From an uncultured Clostridia bacterium (GTDB lineage Bacteria > Bacillota > Clostridia > Christensenellales > Borkfalkiaceae), in assembly GCA_944367045.1 (NCBI GenBank), contig CALVWI010000005.1, forward strand, positions 46,209 through 110,208: 64,000 nucleotides of DNA, in the 5' to 3' direction. Made by a program: the position numbers and the translations under genes. Shown here one piece after another: positions 60,458 through 64,000 of this stretch (the stretch's first letter is position 1; every line of letters begins with the position of its first letter). The notes under the pieces are model-generated. The model searched no databases. It worked only from the letters and a program-made list of their open reading frames with translations, and was not told the origin of the DNA.

Positions 60458-62266
60458 CACGGTATAGAAGTCCATCGTGCCCGCGGCAATGTCATAGACG
60501 ATCCTGTAGGTGCCTGCCGCCGAGCAGACGAAGTTGGAGCCGCTCGCGGGGGTGAATACGGCGTTCGCGTCGCCCGAGGTACCCATCGCGGAGGCGCCGA
60601 TGTAGTCTCCGTAGCCCTCGGTCGCACCCTTCGGATGCTTCTCGAAGCCGAAGTCGTCGTTTGCCGTGAACGTGACGGTGAGCTCATAGCTCGTCTCGTC
60701 CGCGGAGAGTTTCATGCGGTACTCGTCCGACCAGCCGTGGTTCCAGCCGTTGACGCCGCTGCCCTTGATGTAGATGTCCAGCGTGTCGGCGGAATCGGTA
60801 TGCGCCGTGATGGTGATGATCTTGGAATAGCTGTCGAAGGAGACGTCATACACGCCCTCGGTAAGCACAAGGATATTGTTGTTGGTCGCGCTTGCAGCCG
60901 AGAAAGCGGGATTCGCCGCCATGTTCGCATACTGATAGTCGACGTGCGTGTGGTTCCAGTCTGCCGTCTCCCCTTCGAGGTAGGAGCGGATGAGAAGTTC
61001 CGCACCCTCGGTGAGCGTGACGGAGGAGATGGTGTAAACGCCCGAGCCTGCCGCCGTCTCCGTCATTCTGAACGCATCGGGCGAAGCGATGAAGTCGCCG
61101 TAGTTGTTCCCGTCGAAGGTGCCGTCGAGATAGTAGTCGTATGCCTCCGGAACGGCGTCTGCGTCAAAGGCAACGGAGAGCGTCGTGCCGTCGTAAGTGA
61201 AGGTGTAGGTCCCGCTTGCGAGCGCCGTCATGTTGCCCGTCTCGCCGCCCACATACTGCGCGGACGCCTCGTCGAGGTTTTCCGCCTTGATATACACGGA
61301 ACCCGTCGAATAGGTCGTCTCGCCGTCCTCGATCTTGGTGACGCGGGAGGTGAACATGAACTGGTCGCCCTCCTTGAGATAGACCGACATCGAGTATGTT
61401 CCGCCGTTGTTGAGCATCTGCGTATTTGCATTATACATATCCGCCCAACCGGTGATGGACGCGCCCTTGATGTAGAAATCGGTGATGGTGACGCTGTCAT
61501 TGACGACGTCGCCGTTGCGCACCCAGGTGATCTTATCGTAGGTGCCGATGTTGTAGATCTCCTTCCGCTCCTCGGTATAGCCCGTGCCCGAAGTGTTGTA
61601 GTAGTCGTCGTTGGGGTAGGTATAGAGCGTGAGCGTATAATTGCCGGAATACTCGCAGACGATGTTGCTGCCCTTGGCGGAGTCGTCGTAGACGCTCCCC
61701 TCGCCGCTGAATACCTCCGTGCCGTCGTCCATCGTGAGCGTGTCGAGATACCCGAACCCGCGCTTGTTCGACCACTCGGAATCGATCGCGAACTGGAACT
61801 GATCGCCCTCTTTAAGGTCCATCGTAATGGAATATTCGTTCTTTCCGTCCGCCTTCGTGAGCTTGTGGGCGTCCGTGATGACCGCGCCCCAATCGGACGT
61901 AAACAGCAGTTCGCTCGTACCTGAGCCGAGCACATAGAACTCGCGCGTGTCATCGGTGAAGAGCGTGAACCCCGCATAGATGGTCACGTCCTCCCTGACG
62001 GGCGACGAGAAATCATACTCGTGATTTTTGCTGGGCGTTGCAAACCAATCGACGAACTCATACCCCTCCTTCTCGGGGGTGTATTCGGAGACGGTCGCCC
62101 CGTCCTCCACTTCTTCGGTCTTTAAGACGGTCTCCCCGTCCATGAAGGTCACCGTGTGGGTGTTGCCCTCAGGCTCCGGTTCTTCTTGCGGAGTGCAGGC
62201 GGCAAGCCCCAAGAACATGGAAACGGCCGCGCCGAGTGCAAGCAAAGTGAATAGTGACTTTTTCAT
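60452..62266 (-). CDS. surface lipoprotein with InlB-type repeat and starch-binding-like repeats
   Basis: The 604-residue lipoprotein (lipobox FLGLAACTP) has one InlB/Listeria-Bacteroides B-repeat (about 35-105, VTFMDGETVLKTEEV...YEFVDWF). Four beta-sandwich repeats follow, each starting like FYVLGSG, FYIKGAS, YYLDGTF or IYIKGSG and containing an EGDQF- or NDDFGF-type strand. These resemble SusE/SusF or X25-type starch-binding modules. No catalytic site is present. It would hold starch or maltodextrin at the cell surface for the neighbouring import system. GGAGGG fixes the ATG at 62266. It has its own consensus promoter and operator-like palindrome. Confidence 0.8.
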   Translation of the reverse strand: MKKSLFTLLALGAAVSMFLGLAACTPQEEPEPEGNTHTVTFMDGETVLKTEEVEDGATVSEYTPEKEGYEFVDWFATPSKNHEYDFSSPVREDVTIYAGFTLFTDDTREFYVLGSGTSELLFTSDWGAVITDAHKLTKADGKNEYSITMDLKEGDQFQFAIDSEWSNKRGFGYLDTLTMDDGTEVFSGEGSVYDDSAKGSNIVCEYSGNYTLTLYTYPNDDYYNTSGTGYTEERKEIYNIGTYDKITWVRNGDVVNDSVTITDFYIKGASITGWADMYNANTQMLNNGGTYSMSVYLKEGDQFMFTSRVTKIEDGETTYSTGSVYIKAENLDEASAQYVGGETGNMTALASGTYTFTYDGTTLSVAFDADAVPEAYDYYLDGTFDGNNYGDFIASPDAFRMTETAAGSGVYTISSVTLTEGAELLIRSYLEGETADWNHTHVDYQYANMAANPAFSAASATNNNILVLTEGVYDVSFDSYSKIITITAHTDSADTLDIYIKGSGVNGWNHGWSDEYRMKLSADETSYELTVTFTANDDFGFEKHPKGATEGYGDYIGASAMGTSGDANAVFTPASGSNFVCSAAGTYRIVYDIAAGTMDFYTVK

Positions 62267-62361
62267 CCTTTCCCTCCGAGTTTTTAATATTGCCAATTCA
62301 CGGCGTTTCACCGTTTGTCGAGCCGATCTTCATATGCCCTTTCCCCGAGCGATGCCAAGTC

Positions 62362-62381
62362 TTCGTGTGCTTTCACACGAA
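62362..62381 (-). other. leader stem-loop
   Basis: TTCGTGTG and CACACGAA form a perfect 8-bp stem with a CTTT loop (plus-strand reading), inside the long (about 210 nt) leader of the lipoprotein mRNA. No T-run follows. It may affect mRNA stability or translation. Confidence 0.4.
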
Positions 62382-62458
62382 CCCTTTCAGCGAACTTGCG
62401 CCCGGTCTTTTTTCCGCGCGATGTGCCCGAGGACGCTCAAGACAGGCATTTTGCACTA

Positions 62459-62474
62459 ACTTAACCTGTTAAGT
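62459..62474. promoter_or_regulatory. operator-like palindrome at the lipoprotein promoter
   Basis: ACTTAACCTGTTAAGT has perfect 6-bp arms around CCTG and covers the region just downstream of the -10 box, where a repressor would block transcription. Its sequence differs from the palindrome at 59492, so a different regulator may bind. Confidence 0.5.
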
Positions 62475-62482
62475 ACGCCCTT

Positions 62483-62511
62483 ATTATAACGCCTGCCCCG
62501 CGGTTTGTCAA
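62483..62511 (-). promoter_or_regulatory. consensus promoter of the surface lipoprotein
   Basis: Minus-strand TTGACA (62511-62506), a 17-nt spacer and TATAAT (62488-62483). Both boxes are perfect, suggesting strong expression when derepressed. Confidence 0.85.
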
Positions 62512-62614
62512 TACCCATCTTTAATTTTTTTCGGAAATTGGTATAATTTCACAATATCCCCATTCGATTTGTTCATTTTGAGGCCGACCACCCCCTTCTC
62601 AAAACGCTCACCGA

Positions 62615-62647
62615 AGGAAAACAAAAGACGCCGCGAAATGCGGCGTC
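62615..62647 (-). terminator. intrinsic terminator of the exonuclease gene
   Basis: On the minus strand GACGCCGC-ATTTC-GCGGCGTC is followed by TTTTGTTTT, about 20 nt past the exonuclease stop. Confidence 0.85.
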
Positions 62648-62665
62648 CCTGCGGATCAAGTTAAA

Positions 62666-63217
62666 TTATAACGGCCTGTAGGCTGCGGGCGGGTGCCCGA
62701 GGAGCGCCATGATGCGCAGCTCGTCCAAGGCGTCAAAGAGCGCGTTGTGCGTCTCGCGGTAGGCCTTATCCCCCGAGAGCAGCTTGAGGATCGCCTCCAC
62801 GCCATACCCCCGCTTGAGCCGCCCCGTCGAAAAAACGGGCGCATCCGCAGGAATGCTCGGGTTATACGGGCGGTAGGCGGCAAGCGCCATGATGTCCTTC
62901 CACGCGTAGGGAGCAAGTTCGGGCAGATGGGCGCGGTCGAAGCGCGCGTTGTAGGCAAACACCGTGTCCGCGCCGTGCTCCGTGAGGCAGGAGATGAGGT
63001 CGCTCATGGCGTCCTTGCGGGCGGCAAGGGCGTTCTCGTGCGCCTTCTCGAGGACGAGCGAAGAAGAATACATGCCGCCCTCGCGGTATTCGGGGTCAAT
63101 GATGTAATATTTGGTCTCCACGGGCTGCATGGTGGCGCTGTCAGCAATGACTGCGCCGAGCGACATCACCTTGTCGCGCCACGTCGTCTCCGTGTCGATG
63201 ACGGCAAAAGTGGACAT
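62666..63217 (-). CDS. DEDD-family 3'-5' exonuclease
   Basis: The 183-residue protein has the exonuclease motifs: FAVIDTETTW with Asp/Glu near residue 8, FAYNARFDRAHL with the second Asp, and a C-terminal HNALFDALDELRI with His and Asp. This is the DnaQ/PolC-epsilon-like fold, cytoplasmic and single-domain. It might proofread, process RNA or trim DNA. It has its own promoter and terminator, so it is a monocistronic gene. Confidence 0.88.
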   Translation of the reverse strand: MSTFAVIDTETTWRDKVMSLGAVIADSATMQPVETKYYIIDPEYREGGMYSSSLVLEKAHENALAARKDAMSDLISCLTEHGADTVFAYNARFDRAHLPELAPYAWKDIMALAAYRPYNPSIPADAPVFSTGRLKRGYGVEAILKLLSGDKAYRETHNALFDALDELRIMALLGHPPAAYRPL

Positions 63218-63247
63218 TTTGTGCTCCTTGTCCTGTGTGATATGCCC

Positions 63248-63276
63248 ATTATAGCATAAATTGGAGACTTTTGCAA
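63248..63276 (-). promoter_or_regulatory. promoter of the exonuclease gene
   Basis: Minus-strand TTGCAA (63276-63271) and TATAAT (63253-63248) are 17 nt apart. The leader is about 25 nt. Confidence 0.7.
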
Positions 63277-63428
63277 ATGTGCGGAACGGTCTTTAGGCGG
63301 ATGGATAGGTTTGGGGAGCAGCGACGGGGCCGGGTCGGCCGCCGCACATGAGGCCGAGCGGGAGTGCGCCGTATCGGAGGTACCGTGAGTGGGCGAAAAA
63401 ATTTTTTACGAAAGCAGTGCAAAAACGC

Positions 63429-63457
63429 TTGCCAATTTCCGCGAGGTTTGATAGAAT
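63429..63457 (+). promoter_or_regulatory. promoter of the tRNA-Gln gene
   Basis: TTGCCA (63429-63434), a 17-nt spacer and TAGAAT (63452-63457), with transcription starting about 14 nt before the tRNA. Confidence 0.7.
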
Positions 63458-63477
63458 ATGATTCGTCAATTGAACAT

Positions 63478-63549
63478 TGGGGTGTCGCCAAGCGGTAAGG
63501 CAACGGACTCTGACTCCGTCATTCGTTGGTTCGAATCCAGCTACCCCAG
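63478..63549 (+). tRNA. tRNA-Gln (anticodon CTG)
   Basis: The acceptor stem TGGGGTG pairs with TACCCCA (one G-U pair). The anticodon stem ACGGA/TCCGT encloses the 7-base loop CTCTGAC, whose anticodon is CTG, reading CAG. The T-loop TTCGAAT is present. Discriminator G73 is followed by an encoded CCA at 63550-63552. Confidence 0.95.
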
Positions 63550-63561
63550 CCATTTTGAGAG

Positions 63562-63597
63562 CAGCTATCATATTTTGATAGCTGTTTTCTTATTTTC
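63562..63597 (+). terminator. intrinsic terminator of tRNA-Gln
   Basis: CAGCTATC and GATAGCTG form an 8-bp stem with a 7-nt loop, followed by TTTTCTTATTTT. Confidence 0.85.
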
Positions 63598-63644
63598 CCT
63601 CGAAAATAGTTTTCATTATGAAAATAAATATCAAAAAAGATAAC

Positions 63645-63690
63645 AAAAAAAGGGCATATCGGACTTAGTTGGGACCAAATGCCCTTTTTT
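63645..63690. terminator. bidirectional terminator
   Basis: AAAAGGGCAT and ATGCCCTTTT pair around a 21-nt loop, with A and T runs on the two sides. On the minus strand it lies 10 nt past the stop at 63701, so it ends the gene or remnant coming from the right. Confidence 0.7.
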
Positions 63691-63700
63691 CATGGGGTTT

Positions 63701-63880
63701 TTACAGCTCGTAATCGAACTTCTGGGCCTCGGAAAGTGCATATTTTTCCGAATAATCCGTATAGCCGCGGTCTACGACCAAAGTTTTCACATCTCTGTCG
63801 AACGAGTGCCCGTCCCATAACATGACGAGTTCATGATTGATGCCGCACTCCTTATATCGCGTACAAAAAGGAATGTAAAA
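63701..63880 (-). pseudogene. truncated coding remnant, about 59 codons
   Basis: The minus-strand frame has normal coding character (HELVMLWDGHSFDRDVKTLV, ending QKFDYEL), a terminator directly after its stop, but no start with a ribosome site. The same frame continues beyond an in-frame TAA at 63881-63883 into the next coding-like stretch. It may be the broken end of one gene or the truncated tail of a separate gene. I do not recognise it. Confidence 0.4.
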
Positions 63881-64000
63881 TTAGTTTTTGTTTAGGGTTG
63901 CGTGTTTGTTATCTATCAGTTTATAATAGATATGAATGTTACGAGGTGCGGGGGAGTGCCAGCGGTTATTGCGTTCTGTCTTTGCGTCGATGGTGATAAA
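63881..64000 (-). CDS. C-terminal end of a gene entering from the right edge
   Basis: Thirty-nine codons run in from the window edge to TAA at 63881, reading NRWHSPAPRNIHIYYKLIDN near the end. The IxIYYxxI pattern is loosely like the DUF4368 tails of large serine recombinases, but the match is weak. An integrase beside a tRNA would make sense. The rest of the gene lies outside the window. Confidence 0.4.
   Translation of the reverse strand, partial: FITIDAKTERNNRWHSPAPRNIHIYYKLIDNKHATLNKN

Noticed and set aside
58143-61924. Plus-strand frames of 436 and 495 residues
   Set aside because: They are antisense to the GH13 gene and the starch-binding lipoprotein and show no family motif or ribosome site.
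63293-63571. Minus-strand 92-residue frame beginning [17 protein letters not shown]
   Set aside because: It runs antisense through tRNA-Gln. Such GVAGFEPTN frames are well-known false annotations opposite tRNA genes.
63932-64000. Plus-strand gene starting behind TTGCGT/TATAAT boxes
   Set aside because: The -10-like box is only a few nt before the ATG with no ribosome site, while the minus strand here reads as convincing protein.

Overview
The window looks like a chromosomal piece of a Gram-positive gut bacterium of the Bacillota/Clostridia type. I infer this from strong AGGAGG-like ribosome sites, near-consensus TTGACA/TATAAT promoters, lipobox-type secreted lipoproteins, ABC sugar importers of the LplB/LplC and MalF/MalG kinds, an MsmX-like ATPase and the absence of outer-membrane genes. 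The flanks are GC-rich. The middle (about 26-31 kb and especially 29-44.5 kb) looks clearly more AT-rich by eye, although I did not compute composition.

Region 1 (1-9.9 kb) is a fructan/fructoside locus on the minus strand. It holds two ABC permeases, a solute-binding lipoprotein, an Ig/carbohydrate-binding lipoprotein, a PfkB fructokinase, a GH32-like lipoprotein and a GH32 enzyme cut by the left edge. A divergent LacI-type regulator sits at 8.9 kb, with consensus promoters on both strands and an 18-bp palindromic operator candidate. Region 2 (10-25.5 kb) is a second long minus-strand operon: binding protein, two permeases, GH2, two GH51, two MORN-repeat lipoproteins, two SGNH-hydrolase lipoproteins, a GH32 lipoprotein, an ArsR-type regulator with a large C-terminal domain and a second fructokinase. 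Secreted enzymes would trim an arabinofuranosyl- and/or fructosyl-containing glycan, and products would be imported, cleaved by GH2 and phosphorylated.

Region 3 (25.9-51.5 kb) is an accessory and defence island. An AbrB-type regulator with a small ABC exporter (25.9-27.7 kb) is followed by broken gene fragments and an unknown gene. The centre is a single minus-strand operon of about 15 kb (44.5 to 29.2 kb) that I recognise as a type 4 BREX system: brxP (PAPS-reductase/DndC-like plus ferredoxin), brxC, pglZ and a short brxL. It also carries a large unknown protein with a duplicated module, an HNH-type nuclease, a small zinc-ribbon protein and a NifS/DndA-type cysteine desulfurase. There is no DNA methyltransferase. 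A sulfur donor enzyme together with a DndC-like sulfur-transfer enzyme suggests that the self/non-self mark is a sulfur modification of DNA. To the right lie a multiply frameshifted pseudogene, a DprA-like gene, a two-gene cassette of a superfamily 1 helicase plus a Cys-cluster protein, and a NERD-domain gene broken by a 5-bp tandem duplication.

Region 4 (51.7-62.5 kb) begins with a degenerate repeat array of about 39 bp period. A complete alpha-glucan (maltodextrin) locus follows on the minus strand: GH13 neopullulanase-like enzyme, binding protein, MalF, MalG and an unusually long MsmX-like ATPase. A divergent short LacI-type regulator and a surface lipoprotein with four starch-binding-like repeats complete it. 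Region 5 (62.6-64 kb) has a DEDD exonuclease, tRNA-Gln(CTG) with its own promoter and terminator, and gene remnants running off the right end.
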